A stretch of DNA of 64,000 bases from Burkholderia sp. USMB20 (GCF_000949135.2 NZ_JTAN02000012.1:1-64000), one strand, 5' to 3'; positions 26,096 to 35,054 are shown, numbered from the stretch's first letter. The notes: generated from the letters alone by a model not told the origin. Numbers and translations: made by a program.

Positions 26096-27058
26096 ATGGA
26101 TACCCTCGTCAGCATGAATGTGTTTCGCTACGTCGTCGAAGTGGGCAGCTTCGTCGGCGCGGCCGAGCGCATGCAGATGTCGGCCGCGATGGCGAGCAAG
26201 CACGTGATGCATCTCGAGCAGCAGCTCGGCGCGCGGCTGCTGCATCGCACGACACGACGTGTCGCGCCGACCGAGGCGGGACGCGAATACTATGAGCGCC
26301 TCGTGCAGGCGCTGTCGGAACTCGACGAAGCCGGACAGGCGGTCGGCGCCGCGAGCGTGGTGCCGCAGGGCCGCCTGCGCGTGACGTCGCTGTCCGCGTT
26401 CGGATTGCGGCACGTGATGCAGGCCGTCACCGATTATGCGGGTCGGTTCCCGGACGTGACCGTCGACGTGACGCTGTCCGATCGCGTGGTCGACCTGATC
26501 GAGGAAGGCTACGACGTCGCGGTGCGCGCGGCGCCGAACGGGCTGAAATCGTCGTCGCTGGTCGCGCGGCAGATCGCGACCGCGCACATCCTGCTGGTCG
26601 CGTCGCCCGAGTATCTCGACAAGCACGGCACGCCCCAGACGATCGCCGATCTCGCGCATCACAACTACCTGCGTCGCGATTCGAATTCGACGATGCTCGA
26701 TTCGCTGGTGATCGACGCGGCCGCCGCGTCGCGCGTGAACCTGAACGGCAACCTGATCGTGAACCATCTCGAGGGGCTGCGCGCGGCCGTGCTCGCGGGC
26801 GCGGGCATCGCGCTGCTCGGCACCGAGGTGGTCGGCGACGACATCGAATCCGGCCGGCTCGTGCCGGTGCTGCTCGACGCCGTGCCGCCGCACGAGGCGC
26901 CGATCTATGCGGTGTACGCGAGCCGTCGCCACGTGTCCGCGAAGGTGCGCTCGTTCGTCGACTTCCTCGCGGCACGATTCGAAGGGCAGTCGCTGTGCCC
27001 GTCGATCGAGTCGCGCCTGCGCGTGCTGCCGATCACGCGGATCAAGCGCGCGGGCTGA
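26096..27058 (+). CDS. LysR-family transcriptional regulator
   Basis: 320 aa: an N-terminal winged HTH (MNVFRYVVEVGSFVGAAERMQMSAAMASKHVMHLE in pieces, with LLHRTTRRVAPTEAG) and a LysR substrate-binding domain (RLRVTSLSAFGLRHV; GAGIALLGTEVVGDDI). The subtype is the common CrgA/AaeR-like group. It could start at TTG 26063, but ATG 26096 matches relatives. It is 173 bp from the porin gene and convergent with nitronate monooxygenase. The target is unknown. Confidence 0.93.
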   Translation: MDTLVSMNVFRYVVEVGSFVGAAERMQMSAAMASKHVMHLEQQLGARLLHRTTRRVAPTEAGREYYERLVQALSELDEAGQAVGAASVVPQGRLRVTSLSAFGLRHVMQAVTDYAGRFPDVTVDVTLSDRVVDLIEEGYDVAVRAAPNGLKSSSLVARQIATAHILLVASPEYLDKHGTPQTIADLAHHNYLRRDSNSTMLDSLVIDAAAASRVNLNGNLIVNHLEGLRAAVLAGAGIALLGTEVVGDDIESGRLVPVLLDAVPPHEAPIYAVYASRRHVSAKVRSFVDFLAARFEGQSLCPSIESRLRVLPITRIKRAG

Positions 27059-27088
27059 CCGGCGCCGGCCGCCCGCGTGGCGGACATG

Positions 27089-27123
27089 AAAAAAGCGCGA
27101 GCCGTTGCGGTTCGCGCTTTTTT
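27089..27123. terminator. Bidirectional terminator between LysR and nitronate monooxygenase genes
   Basis: AAAAAAGCGCGA pairs with TCGCGCTTTTTT around an 11-nt loop containing a further GCC/GGT. The T-run on both strands suits the two convergent genes. Confidence 0.85.
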
Positions 27124-27170
27124 GTTTGGTCCGACGTCGTGCGCGCCGGTGGCGCAACCCGCCGCCCGCG

Positions 27171-28130
27171 TCAGCGCGCGATGCCGAGTCGTGCCTTCGC
27201 GTCGTCGTACTCGCGCTTCAGGCGCTCGACGAGCGCGCCGACGCTCGGCAGGTCGTCCATCAGGCCGACGCCCTGGCCGGCACCCCAGATGTCCTTCCAC
27301 GCCTTCGCCTTGTCGCCGCCGAAATTCATCTTCGACTTGTCCGATTCCGGCAGTGCGTCCGGATCGAGGCCGGCCTTCTCGATGCTCTCGCGGATGTAGT
27401 TGCCGTGCACGCCGGTGAAGAGGTTCGTGTAGACGATGTCGGACGATTTCGCGTTGAGGATCGCGTGCTTGTAGTCCTCGACCGCGTGCGCCTCCTGCGT
27501 CGCGATGAAGCGCGTGCCCATGTACGCGAAGTCGGCGCCCATCGCCTGCGCGGCGAGGATCGAGCCGCCGTTGGCGATCGCGCCGGACAGCACGATCGGG
27601 CCGTCGAACATCTTGCGCACTTCGCCCACGAGCGCGAACGGCGACGTCGTGCCCGCGTGGCCGCCGGCGCCGGCCGCGACGAGGATCAGCCCGTCGACGC
27701 CGGCTTCGAGCGCCTTCTGCGCGTGGCGCAGGTTGATCACGTCGTGCAGCACGATGCCGCCGTAGCTGTGCACCGCGTCGACGATCTCGCGCGCCGGCGC
27801 GCGCAGGCTCGTGATGAAGATCGGCACCTTGTGCTCGACGCACACGCGCACGTCGTGCTCGAGCCGGACGTTCGACTGGTGGACGATCTGGTTGACCGCG
27901 ATCGGGCCGATCACCGCGTCCGGGTGCTTCGCCTTGTGGTCGGCGAGTTCGGACTGGATCTGCGTCAGCCATTCGTCGAGCAGTTCGGCCGGACGGGCGT
28001 TGAGCGCGGGAAATGATCCGACGATACCCGCCTTGCATTGCGCGAGCACGAGTTCGGGGTAGCTGACGATGAACATCGGCGACGCGATGACGGGCAGCGT
28101 CAGGTTCTGCAGGACGGCGGGCAATGCCAT
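27171..28130 (-). CDS. Nitronate monooxygenase (2-nitropropane dioxygenase family)
   Basis: 319-aa FMN-dependent TIM-barrel enzyme. Landmarks are LPVIASPMFIVS at the start, LVAAGAGGHAGTTSPFALV containing the catalytic histidine, GAIANGGSILAAQAMGADFAYMGTRFIAT, and GQGVGLMDDLPSV. It oxidises alkyl nitronates such as propionate 3-nitronate. The start at 28130 has GGAG 8 bp upstream; the frame opens at 28190 without support. It is divergent from the dehalogenase gene, with a 20-bp palindrome between. Confidence 0.92.
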   Translation of the reverse strand: MALPAVLQNLTLPVIASPMFIVSYPELVLAQCKAGIVGSFPALNARPAELLDEWLTQIQSELADHKAKHPDAVIGPIAVNQIVHQSNVRLEHDVRVCVEHKVPIFITSLRAPAREIVDAVHSYGGIVLHDVINLRHAQKALEAGVDGLILVAAGAGGHAGTTSPFALVGEVRKMFDGPIVLSGAIANGGSILAAQAMGADFAYMGTRFIATQEAHAVEDYKHAILNAKSSDIVYTNLFTGVHGNYIRESIEKAGLDPDALPESDKSKMNFGGDKAKAWKDIWGAGQGVGLMDDLPSVGALVERLKREYDDAKARLGIAR

Positions 28131-28238
28131 GTTGATGTCTCCAGTCTCGAGGGGCGGCCGGGCCCGGCGCGGGCGCGCCGACGCCGGCATGCATGCTTGG
28201 CGGTCGAACGGTGCTTCGAGTGTAGCGGTACAGCCGCG

Positions 28239-28258
28239 CGTTCATATTAATACGAACG
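28239..28258. promoter_or_regulatory. 20-bp near-perfect palindrome, candidate TetR-type operator
   Basis: CGTTCATATTAATACGAACG is symmetric in 9 of 10 pairs, with an AT core that could include -10 elements on either strand. It is 108 bp from the nitronate monooxygenase start and 152 bp from the dehalogenase start. The shape is typical of a TetR- or MarR-type site; no such regulator is adjacent. Confidence 0.6.
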
Positions 28259-28410
28259 GTCGTGCGATTCTACGCGAGCTTAACAAACTGCGCGGCGTGG
28301 CGACAATCGAGTGAGTGTTCTCTTTCTACGTATTCGGGCATCTGGCGCGCGCAGCAGCCGGCCGGGCGCTCCTACAATATCCGCCATAACAAACCAACGA
28401 GAAACAAACC

Positions 28411-29307
28411 ATGTCGTTTGAGGCGTTTGCTCCGTTTCGCGTGACGGTGCAGGACACCGACATCTTCGGTGTCAAAGGAGGCGCGGGGCCGCCGCTTCTG
28501 CTGCTGCACGGCCACCCGCAGACCCACATGATCTGGCATCGCGTCGCCGCGACGCTGGCGAATCACTTCACGGTGATCGCGACCGACCTGCGCGGCTACG
28601 GCACGTCGGGCAAGCCGCCGAGCGACGCGCGGCATGCGCCGTATTCGAAACGCGCGATGGCGGCCGACCAGGTCGCCGTGATGCGCCATTTCGGTTTCGA
28701 GCAATTCCATGTGTGCGCGCATGATCGCGGCGCGCGCGTCGCGCACCGGCTCGCGCTCGATCATCCGGCGGCCGTCGAGCGGATGATGCTGCTCGACATC
28801 GCGCCGACGCTCGCGATGTACGAGCAGACCGACCGCGCGTTCGCGACCGCGTATTTCCACTGGTTCTTCCTGATCCAGCCGGCGCCGCTGCCCGAAACGC
28901 TGATCGAAGGCCGCACCGATGCGTACATCGAGCGCGTGATGGGCAACCGTTCGGCCGGGCTCGCGCCGTTCGCGCCGGAGGCGCTCGCCGCGTATCGCGC
29001 CGCGCTCGCGCAGCCGGGCGCCGTGCACGCGATGTGCGAGGACTACCGCGCATCGGCGACGATCGATCTCGAACACGACCGCGCGGATCTCGAGCGCGGC
29101 AACAAGGTCGCGTGCCCGCTGCGCGTGCTGTGGGGCGAGCACGGGATCGTCGGCCGCTGCTTCGATCCGCTCGACGAATGGCGGCGCGTCGCGCGCGACG
29201 TCAGCGGCCGCGCGCTCGATTGCGGGCACTACATTCCGGAAGAGGCGCCCGTCGCGCTGATCGACGAGCTGCTCGCGTTCTTCGAAGCGCGCGACGCGGC
29301 CGCGTGA
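28411..29307 (+). CDS. Fluoroacetate/haloacetate dehalogenase-like alpha/beta hydrolase
   Basis: 298 aa. The oxyanion loop is HGHPQTHMIWH, the nucleophile Asp lies in AHDRGARVAHRLALDHP, and the halide-site His-Trp pair appears in YFHWFFLIQPAPLPE. CEDYRASATIDLEHD provides the tyrosine and the C-terminal GHYIPEEAP the catalytic histidine. This set matches fluoroacetate dehalogenases such as RPA1163, including Arg residues after the Asp. The substrate remains inferred; epoxide hydrolases share the fold but not the HW pair. Confidence 0.88.
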   Translation: MSFEAFAPFRVTVQDTDIFGVKGGAGPPLLLLHGHPQTHMIWHRVAATLANHFTVIATDLRGYGTSGKPPSDARHAPYSKRAMAADQVAVMRHFGFEQFHVCAHDRGARVAHRLALDHPAAVERMMLLDIAPTLAMYEQTDRAFATAYFHWFFLIQPAPLPETLIEGRTDAYIERVMGNRSAGLAPFAPEALAAYRAALAQPGAVHAMCEDYRASATIDLEHDRADLERGNKVACPLRVLWGEHGIVGRCFDPLDEWRRVARDVSGRALDCGHYIPEEAPVALIDELLAFFEARDAAA

Positions 29308-29369
29308 GCGGGGCCGGCCGCGGCGGGTCGCGCGGCGCTTACCGCGCGTCGACGATCGGCGCTCGCGGT

Positions 29370-29861
29370 TCAGCGGCGCGCGGCGTCGTCTTCGACCAGC
29401 GGCGGCAGGCGGCGCGGCACGGGCGTCGATTTCACGATCGCCGTGCTCGTTTCCGCGCGCTCCGTCACCTTCGACAGGATGTCGTCGAGGTGCTCGATCG
29501 TGCGCAGGTAGAGCCGGCAGATGAAGCAGTCCTCGCCGGTCACCTTGTCGCATTCGACGAATTCCGGAATCCGCCGCAGCACCTCTTCGACCAGATGCAG
29601 CTGCCCTGGCAGCGGCTTCACGCGGACGATCGCCTGCAGCGTGTAGCCGAGCGCGCGCGGGTCGAGCTCGACGGTGAAGCCCGCGATCACGCCCTGCGCT
29701 TCGAGCCGCCGCACGCGGTCGGCTGTCGCGGGCGCCGACAGCCCGATCTGCCGCGCCAGCTCGCTGGTGGCGATGCGCGCATCCTCGGCGAGCGCCGCGA
29801 GGATCGCGCGGTCGGTCGCGTCCAGCGACGCGACGGCGGGCGGGGAAAGGCGTTTCGACAT
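29370..29861 (-). CDS. Lrp/AsnC-family transcriptional regulator
   Basis: 163 aa: HTH (LDATDRAILAALAEDARIATSELARQIGLSAPATADRVRRLE in pieces) and an AsnC-type ligand domain (VIAGFTVELDPRALGYTLQAIV). It is divergent from the EamA exporter (109 bp) and probably controls it, a frequent arrangement in which an amino acid induces its own efflux. The C-terminal VPRRLPPLVEDDAARR is a non-conserved tail. Confidence 0.93.
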   Translation of the reverse strand: MSKRLSPPAVASLDATDRAILAALAEDARIATSELARQIGLSAPATADRVRRLEAQGVIAGFTVELDPRALGYTLQAIVRVKPLPGQLHLVEEVLRRIPEFVECDKVTGEDCFICRLYLRTIEHLDDILSKVTERAETSTAIVKSTPVPRRLPPLVEDDAARR

Positions 29862-29970
29862 GATCGCTTTGCTTTCGAAGGTGAATCGGTCGTTTCGCTT
29901 CAGTTTAGCCGTGGATGCACGGAAAGCAAGTTTCTAGAATGAAGTCATCTTCTCTCGCCAAACGGAGTCC

Positions 29971-30876
29971 ATGATGGCCTCGAACGAAATCCGCCGCGGT
30001 GCCGCCGAGATGGTCGTCGCGATGCTGATGTCCGGCACGATCGGCTGGCTCGTGATGTCGTCGCAGCAACCGCTCACCAATGTCGTGTTCTTCCGCTGCC
30101 TGTTCGGCGCCGCAACGCTCGCGATCGTCTGCGCGGCGCTCGGCTTGCTGCGCCGCGCGCTGTTCTCGCCGCGCATGCTCGCGCTCGCGACGCTCGGCAG
30201 CGTCGCGATCGTCGCGAACTGGCTGCTGCTGTTCGCCGCGTATTCGCGCGCGTCGATCTCGATGGCGACCGCCGTCTACAACACGCAGCCGTTCATGCTC
30301 GTCGCGCTCGGCGCGCTCGTGTTCCGCGAACGGATCAGCGCGTCGACGATCGCGTGGCTCGCGCTCGCCTTCATCGGGCTCGTCTGCGTGGTGCGGGTCG
30401 AGCCGGCCGTGCTCGCGGTGCCCGGCGAATATCTCGAAGGCGTCGCGCTGTCGCTCGGCGCGGCGTTCCTGTACGCGGTGTCGTCGATCGTCACGAAGCA
30501 CCTGAAGGGCACGCCGCCGCATCTGCTGGCACTGCTGCAGGCCGGCCTCGGCATCGTGCTGCTCGCACCGTTCGCGCACTTCGACACGCTGCCGGCGACG
30601 GCCGCGCAGTGGCTCGATCTCGTCGTGCTCGGCGTCGTCAACACCGGCCTGATGTACGTGCTGCTGTACGGCGCGATCCAGAAGCTGCCGGTCGCGATGA
30701 CGGGCGCGCTGTCGTTCGTCTATCCGGTCGTCGCGATCATCGTCGATCGCATCGCGTTCGGGCAGACGCTCGCGTGGACGCAGGTGCTCGGCGCGTTGCT
30801 GATCCTGCTCGCGGCGGCCGGCGTGAACCTCGGCTGGCGCATCGTGCCGGCGCGTCGCGCGGCGGTCGGCAACTGA
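29971..30876 (+). CDS. EamA/DMT-family exporter
   Basis: 301 aa with ten hydrophobic helices in two EamA repeats (first: WLVMSSQQPLTNVVFFRCL; second: GTPPHLLALLQAGLGIVLLAPF). The family exports amino acids and metabolites. Its divergent Lrp-type regulator suggests an amino-acid substrate. ATG 29971 is followed directly by a second ATG, and GGAG lies before it. Confidence 0.9.
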   Translation: MMASNEIRRGAAEMVVAMLMSGTIGWLVMSSQQPLTNVVFFRCLFGAATLAIVCAALGLLRRALFSPRMLALATLGSVAIVANWLLLFAAYSRASISMATAVYNTQPFMLVALGALVFRERISASTIAWLALAFIGLVCVVRVEPAVLAVPGEYLEGVALSLGAAFLYAVSSIVTKHLKGTPPHLLALLQAGLGIVLLAPFAHFDTLPATAAQWLDLVVLGVVNTGLMYVLLYGAIQKLPVAMTGALSFVYPVVAIIVDRIAFGQTLAWTQVLGALLILLAAAGVNLGWRIVPARRAAVGN

Positions 30877-30993
30877 AACGGTTGTGCGATTCGGCTTGCC
30901 GCTACGGCTTGCCGCCAGGCCCGTCGGCGTCGCCTCCGGGCACGCGGATTGCGCGCCAGACAGGCCGTAAGGAGTTGTAGGGAAACACCCGAT

Positions 30994-31011
30994 GCGACGC
31001 TGCAGCGTCGC
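30994..31011. promoter_or_regulatory. 18-bp perfect palindrome upstream of an sRNA-like unit
   Basis: GCGACGCTGCAGCGTCGC is fully self-complementary without a loop, so it reads as a protein-binding site more than an RNA hairpin. TATGAT (-10-like) begins 3 bp further at 31015. Confidence 0.55.
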
Positions 31012-31026
31012 TCGTATGATGCGGCT

Positions 31027-31097
31027 GTGACGTTGATCACGTTCACAGGATTCCGATCTCATGCCGTTCGCCAAGCAGGCCGAACGGCATTTTTTTA
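31027..31097 (+). ncRNA. Candidate small RNA ending in a Rho-independent terminator
   Basis: TATGAT at 31015-31020 could start a transcript near 31027, which would end about 70 nt later at the hairpin ATGCCGTTCG-10 nt-CGAACGGCAT followed by seven T. The interval has no open frame of interest. It could equally be the 3' end of the EamA transcript. Confidence 0.35.
31061..31097 (+). terminator. Strong Rho-independent terminator
   Basis: ATGCCGTTCG (31061-31070) pairs perfectly with CGAACGGCAT (31081-31090), then TTTTTTT. It is 184 bp past the EamA stop and touches the end of the convergent DUF1289 gene. Confidence 0.9.
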
Positions 31098-31301
31098 TGC
31101 GCCGCTCCGCGCGAGCAGGCGCCGCCGCGCGTCGAGCCGCGCGAGTAACTCGCGTCTCGCGTCGTCGTCCGACGCGCGCCATCCCTTGATCTCGTCACGC
31201 GTGCGCAGGCAGCCCGCGCACCAGTCGGTGCGCGGATCGATCCTGCAGACGTCGGTGCACGGCGAGGCGACCGTGCCGACCGGTACCGGCACGTCGCTCA
31301 T
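31095..31301 (-). CDS. DUF1289 small zinc-ribbon-like protein
   Basis: 68 aa with the DUF1289 pattern SPCTDVCRIDPRTDWCAGCLRTRDEI, where four cysteines may bind metal. Function unknown. It is coupled by an ATGA overlap to the YbaK-like gene and ends next to the strong terminator on the opposite strand. Confidence 0.93.
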   Translation of the reverse strand: MSDVPVPVGTVASPCTDVCRIDPRTDWCAGCLRTRDEIKGWRASDDDARRELLARLDARRRLLARSGA

Positions 31302-31804
31302 GCGTCGTTACGCAATGCGACGTCGGCGACCGGCGCACCCGTCAGCGCGACGAGTTCCTGCGGCGACAGGTTGAACACCGCGTGCGGATGGCCGGCGGCG
31401 GCCCACAGGCTGTCGAGCTCGAGCAGGTCGGCGTCGATCAGCGTGACCGGTTCGACGAGATGGCCGATCGGGCACACGCCGCCGATCGCGTAGCCGGTAT
31501 GGTCGCGCACGAACTTCGCATCGGCGCGGCCGACCGCGCCGACCTGGGCGGCGACCTTCTTCTCGTCGACGCGATTCACGCCGCTCGCGACGACGAGCAC
31601 CGGCAGGCCGTCGGATTCGCGGCGAAACAGGATCGACTTCGCGATCTGCGCGACCGAGCAGCCGAGCCCGGCCGCGGCTTCGGCGGAGGTCTTGCCGGTT
31701 TCGGCGAGCATCACGATCCCTTTCGCATGCCCGCGTTCGCGCAGCAGCAGCGCGACGCGTCGCGCGGAATCGGGGAGAGAGTCGAATGAAGCGGGTGTCG
31801 TCAT
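31298..31804 (-). CDS. YbaK/EbsC-family aminoacyl-tRNA deacylase
   Basis: 168 aa. The family hydrolyses mischarged tRNAs (YbaK: Cys-tRNAPro). Characteristic are KSILFRRESDGLPVLVVASGVNRVDEKKVA, RADAKFVRDHTGYAIGGVCPIGH, where the conserved lysine and GxxP loop lie, and FNLSPQELVALTG. The start at 31804 (MTTPASFDSLP) fits. It is within a leftward run from ghrA, and its stop overlaps the DUF1289 start. Confidence 0.92.
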   Translation of the reverse strand: MTTPASFDSLPDSARRVALLLRERGHAKGIVMLAETGKTSAEAAAGLGCSVAQIAKSILFRRESDGLPVLVVASGVNRVDEKKVAAQVGAVGRADAKFVRDHTGYAIGGVCPIGHLVEPVTLIDADLLELDSLWAAAGHPHAVFNLSPQELVALTGAPVADVALRNDA

Positions 31805-31827
31805 GGGGAGTCCGGTGAGTGTCGGGG

Positions 31828-32760
31828 TCACGCGCAGCTCGGCGCGTCGGCCGCGCTCTGCGCCTTGGCGAGCAGCGCGCGACCGGCGCGCGACACGTTC
31901 GCGCGGCCGATCGCGTTCGAGATGAAGTCGCCGGCGGCGACCACCTGCGCGAGATCGATGCCGGTGTCGATGCCGAGGCCCTGCATCAGGTACAGCACGT
32001 CCTCGGTCGCGACGTTGCCGGTCGCGCCCTTCGCGTACGGGCAGCCGCCGAGGCCGGCGACCGACGCGTGGAAGATCTCGATCCCTTCGAACAGCGCCGC
32101 GTAGATGTTCGCGAGCGCCTGGCCGTAGGTGTCGTGGAAGTGGCCCGACAGCCGTTCGCGCGGGAACACGCGCGTGACGGCCGACAGCACTTCGCGCGTG
32201 CGCTTCGGCGTGCCGACGCCGATGGTGTCGGCGATGTCGATCTCGTCGCAGCCGAGCGCGGCGAAGCGTTCGACGACGTCGACGACCGACGCGACCGGCA
32301 CCTCGCCCTGGTACGGGCAGCCGAGCGTGCACGACACGCTGCCGCGCAGCCGCAGGCCGGCATCCTTCGCGGCCTTCGCGACCGGCTCGAAGCGCGCGAT
32401 GCTCTCCGCGATGCTGCAGTTGATGTTGCGCTGCGAGAACGCCTCGCTCGCCGCGCCGAAGATCACCACTTCGTCGGCGCGTGCGGCGAGCGCGTTCTCG
32501 AAGCCTTTCAGGTTCGGCGTGAGCACCGAATACACGGTGCCCGGGCGACGCTCGATGCCGGCCATCACGTCGGCGCCGTCGGCCATCTGCGGCACCCATT
32601 TCGGCGACACGAACGATGCGGCCTCGATATTGCGGAAGCCGGCGCGCGACAGCCGGTCGACGAGCGCGATCTTCACGTCGGTCGGTACGAAGGTCTTTTC
32701 GTTCTGCAGCCCGTCGCGCGGGCCGACTTCGACGATCTTGACGGCGGTGGGGAACGTCAT
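31828..32760 (-). CDS. mvaB: Hydroxymethylglutaryl-CoA lyase
   Basis: 310-aa TIM-barrel lyase splitting HMG-CoA into acetoacetate and acetyl-CoA, the last step of leucine catabolism. It has VGPRDGLQNEK (metal and substrate binding), SVSCTLGCPYQGEVP, HFHDTYGQALANI and GLGGCPYAKGATGN with the catalytic cysteine. Length is right for the family (about 300). The preceding open frame on the same strand is spurious. No other leucine-degradation genes are near. Confidence 0.95.
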   Translation of the reverse strand: MTFPTAVKIVEVGPRDGLQNEKTFVPTDVKIALVDRLSRAGFRNIEAASFVSPKWVPQMADGADVMAGIERRPGTVYSVLTPNLKGFENALAARADEVVIFGAASEAFSQRNINCSIAESIARFEPVAKAAKDAGLRLRGSVSCTLGCPYQGEVPVASVVDVVERFAALGCDEIDIADTIGVGTPKRTREVLSAVTRVFPRERLSGHFHDTYGQALANIYAALFEGIEIFHASVAGLGGCPYAKGATGNVATEDVLYLMQGLGIDTGIDLAQVVAAGDFISNAIGRANVSRAGRALLAKAQSAADAPSCA

Positions 32761-32789
32761 GGTTGTCTCCGGTCTCGTGTAGGTGGAAT

Positions 32790-33731
32790 TCAGTAGCCGC
32801 GCGCGTAGTCGACGATGCCGCCGACGCGCTCGCCGCGCTCGAGCGCGCGGATCTTGCCGGCGATCTGCTCGACGGCTTCGTCGCGCAGCGTCTCGGCCGA
32901 GCTGTGCGGCGTGATCGTGATGCGCGGCGCGTGCCAGAACCGGTGGTCGACCGGCAGCGGCTCGTGCTGGAACACGTCGAGCGTCGCGGCGGCGACCTGG
33001 CCGCTCGCGAGCGCGTCGAGCAGGTCGGCTTCGACGAGATGCGCGCCGCGTGCGACGTTCACCAGGTATGCGCCCGGCGCCAGCTTCGCGAAGGTCCGCG
33101 CCGACAGGATCCCGTCGGTATCGTGCGTGCTCGGCAGCAGGTTGACGAGCACCTTCGCGCCGTCGACGCACGCGTCGAACGCGTCGTCGCCCGCGAAGGT
33201 CGCGACGCCGTCGAGCCGTTTCGGGCTGCGGCTGTAGCCGCGCACCGGCAGGCCGAGCGCCGCGAGCGCCTGCGCGACCTGCGCGCCGAGCACGCCGAGG
33301 CCGAGCACCGCGACGGTGAAGCTCGCGCGCGGATGCGGCTCCAGCACCTGCCAGCGGCGCTCGCGCTGCAACGCGTCGTATTCGTCGAAGCGGCGCAGGT
33401 AGCGCAGCACCGCGTGCGTCACGTATTCGATCATCTGCCGCGCCATGCCCGAATCCTCGAGGCGCACCAGCGGCACGTCGCGCGGCAGCGTGCCGGGATG
33501 CGCGCGATCGAGCGCGAGCAGCGCATCGACGCCCGCGCCGAGGTTGAAGATCGCGCGCAGGCCGTCGCGCGGCGCGAACAGCTCGCGCGGCGCGCGCCAC
33601 ACGAGCGCGTAGTCGGCGGCAGCCGTGTCGCCCGGCTGCCACGCGCGCAGCTCGGCCTCGGGCAGCGCCTGCGCGATCGCGTCGCGCCAGGCGCCGGCTT
33701 CCTGGTGCGGCGAGTAGAACAGGATCTTCAT
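32790..33731 (-). CDS. ghrA: Glyoxylate/hydroxypyruvate reductase A
   Basis: 313-aa D-2-hydroxyacid dehydrogenase. The NAD(P)-binding motif is LGLGVLGAQVAQALA; the catalytic Arg, Glu and His lie in VNVARGAHLVE, DVFQHEPLP and ITPHSSAET. The N-terminus MKILFYSPHQEAGAWRDA and RLEDSGMARQMIEYV are typical of GhrA. It reduces glyoxylate or hydroxypyruvate. Four bases separate it from the VOC gene upstream. Confidence 0.93.
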   Translation of the reverse strand: MKILFYSPHQEAGAWRDAIAQALPEAELRAWQPGDTAAADYALVWRAPRELFAPRDGLRAIFNLGAGVDALLALDRAHPGTLPRDVPLVRLEDSGMARQMIEYVTHAVLRYLRRFDEYDALQRERRWQVLEPHPRASFTVAVLGLGVLGAQVAQALAALGLPVRGYSRSPKRLDGVATFAGDDAFDACVDGAKVLVNLLPSTHDTDGILSARTFAKLAPGAYLVNVARGAHLVEADLLDALASGQVAAATLDVFQHEPLPVDHRFWHAPRITITPHSSAETLRDEAVEQIAGKIRALERGERVGGIVDYARGY

Positions 33732-33735
33732 GCGC

Positions 33736-34173
33736 TTACTTCGCGAACAGCTGGCCGATGTCGGCGAACGCCTTGAACTCGAGCGCGTTGCCGCACGGAT
33801 CGAGGAAGAACATCGTCGCCTGCTCGCCGACCTCGCCCTTGAAGCGGATATGCGGCTCGATCACGAAGCGCGTATGCGCGGCCTTCAGTTTGTCGGCGAG
33901 CGCATGCCATTCGTCCATCGACAGCACGACGCCGAAATGGCGCACGGGCACGTCGTCGCCGTCGACCGGGTTCACCGCGCTTTTGCCGGTTTCGTCCGGC
34001 GCGAGGTGCGCGACGAGCTGATGGCCGAAGAAGTCGAAGTCGACCCAGTGCTCGGAGCTGCGGCCCTCGGGGCAGCCGAGCAGGCCGCCGTAGAACGCGC
34101 GCGCGCCGGCGAGGCTCGACACGGGGAAGGCGAGATGGAACGGGCGCAGCGCGCCGGCGGGCGTAGCGGACAT
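33736..34173 (-). CDS. VOC-family (glyoxalase/dioxygenase superfamily) protein
   Basis: 145 aa with two beta-alpha-beta-beta-beta modules: [23 protein letters not shown], then [16 protein letters not shown] and [16 protein letters not shown]. His, His and Glu positions for a metal are present. Related proteins are annotated as glyoxalase or dioxygenase-like; the reaction is unknown. GGAGA precedes 34173. It starts the VOC-ghrA pair. Confidence 0.9.
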   Translation of the reverse strand: MSATPAGALRPFHLAFPVSSLAGARAFYGGLLGCPEGRSSEHWVDFDFFGHQLVAHLAPDETGKSAVNPVDGDDVPVRHFGVVLSMDEWHALADKLKAAHTRFVIEPHIRFKGEVGEQATMFFLDPCGNALEFKAFADIGQLFAK

Positions 34174-34430
34174 CGGGCGTCTCCTGTCGATCGGAACCGG
34201 CGCGGGGCGCCCCGGTTCGATCCGATGTAAGGCAAGCGGGAAGCCCACATTCTACGGTTTCGCGGCGCATTGCGCCGCCGCGAGGCTGCCGGCCCGCACC
34301 GCGGGGCCCGCGCCGGCGGTCGCCCGGCTACCGTCGCGCGCAAAAGCAAAGCACAAAATATTGGTTCGGCCGCCGCGCACACCACGCCACAATCGAACCT
34401 CGTCTCCAAGCAAAGCAAGCGAGGGCAATC

Positions 34431-35054
34431 ATGCGCGCATGCAGCAAATCGGCGTGGCCGCCGCGGCTCGTGACCGTTCCGGGCCTGCACGGCAGCGAAG
34501 GCGCCCACTGGCAGACCTGGCTGGAGCGGCAGTTCCCGCGTTCGCTGCGGGTCGAGCAGGCCGACTGGGACGCCCCCGATCTCGCGCGCTGGGCGCAGTC
34601 CGTGCGCGTGCTGCTCGAACGCGAGCGCGGCCCGTTCGTGCTGGCCGCGCACAGCTTCGGCTGCCTCGCGGCCGCGCATGCGCTCGCGCAATGGCCGCAG
34701 GCGGCCGACGTCGCGGGCGTGCTGCTCGTCGCGCCCGCCAGTCCGAAGAAATTCACGTTCGCCGGGCCGTTCGACGCGCGCCGGCTCGCGGTGCCGTCGA
34801 TCGTGATCGGCAGCGAAACCGACCCGTGGATGCCGCTCGCCGATGCGCGCACGCTCGCGCAGCGGCTCGGCAGCGCATTCGTGAACCTCGGCGACGCGGG
34901 CCACATCAACACCGCGGCCGGCTTCGGGCCGTGGCCGCGCGCGAAGTATTTCATCGACACGCTGGTGCATTGCGCGGCGCCGCTGCGCTTTCGCGACGCG
35001 GACGACGGCTTCGACGTCGCACCCGTCGAGCGCGCGCTCGCGCACGCGATCTGA
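34431..35054 (+). CDS. RBBP9/YdeN-family alpha/beta serine hydrolase
   Basis: 207 aa. It begins VTVPGLHGSEGAHWQTWLE, the classic YdeN start, has the nucleophile elbow LAAHSFGCLAA, Asp in SETDPWMPLADA and His in LGDAGHINTAAGFGPWP. The family is small serine hydrolases of unknown substrate. It lies alone between the VOC gene and the phospholipase gene, convergent with the latter. Confidence 0.92.
   Translation: MRACSKSAWPPRLVTVPGLHGSEGAHWQTWLERQFPRSLRVEQADWDAPDLARWAQSVRVLLERERGPFVLAAHSFGCLAAAHALAQWPQAADVAGVLLVAPASPKKFTFAGPFDARRLAVPSIVIGSETDPWMPLADARTLAQRLGSAFVNLGDAGHINTAAGFGPWPRAKYFIDTLVHCAAPLRFRDADDGFDVAPVERALAHAI

Noticed and set aside
30994-31011. 18-bp palindrome as a terminator hairpin
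   Set aside because: It has no loop and no T-run; a protein-binding site is more likely.
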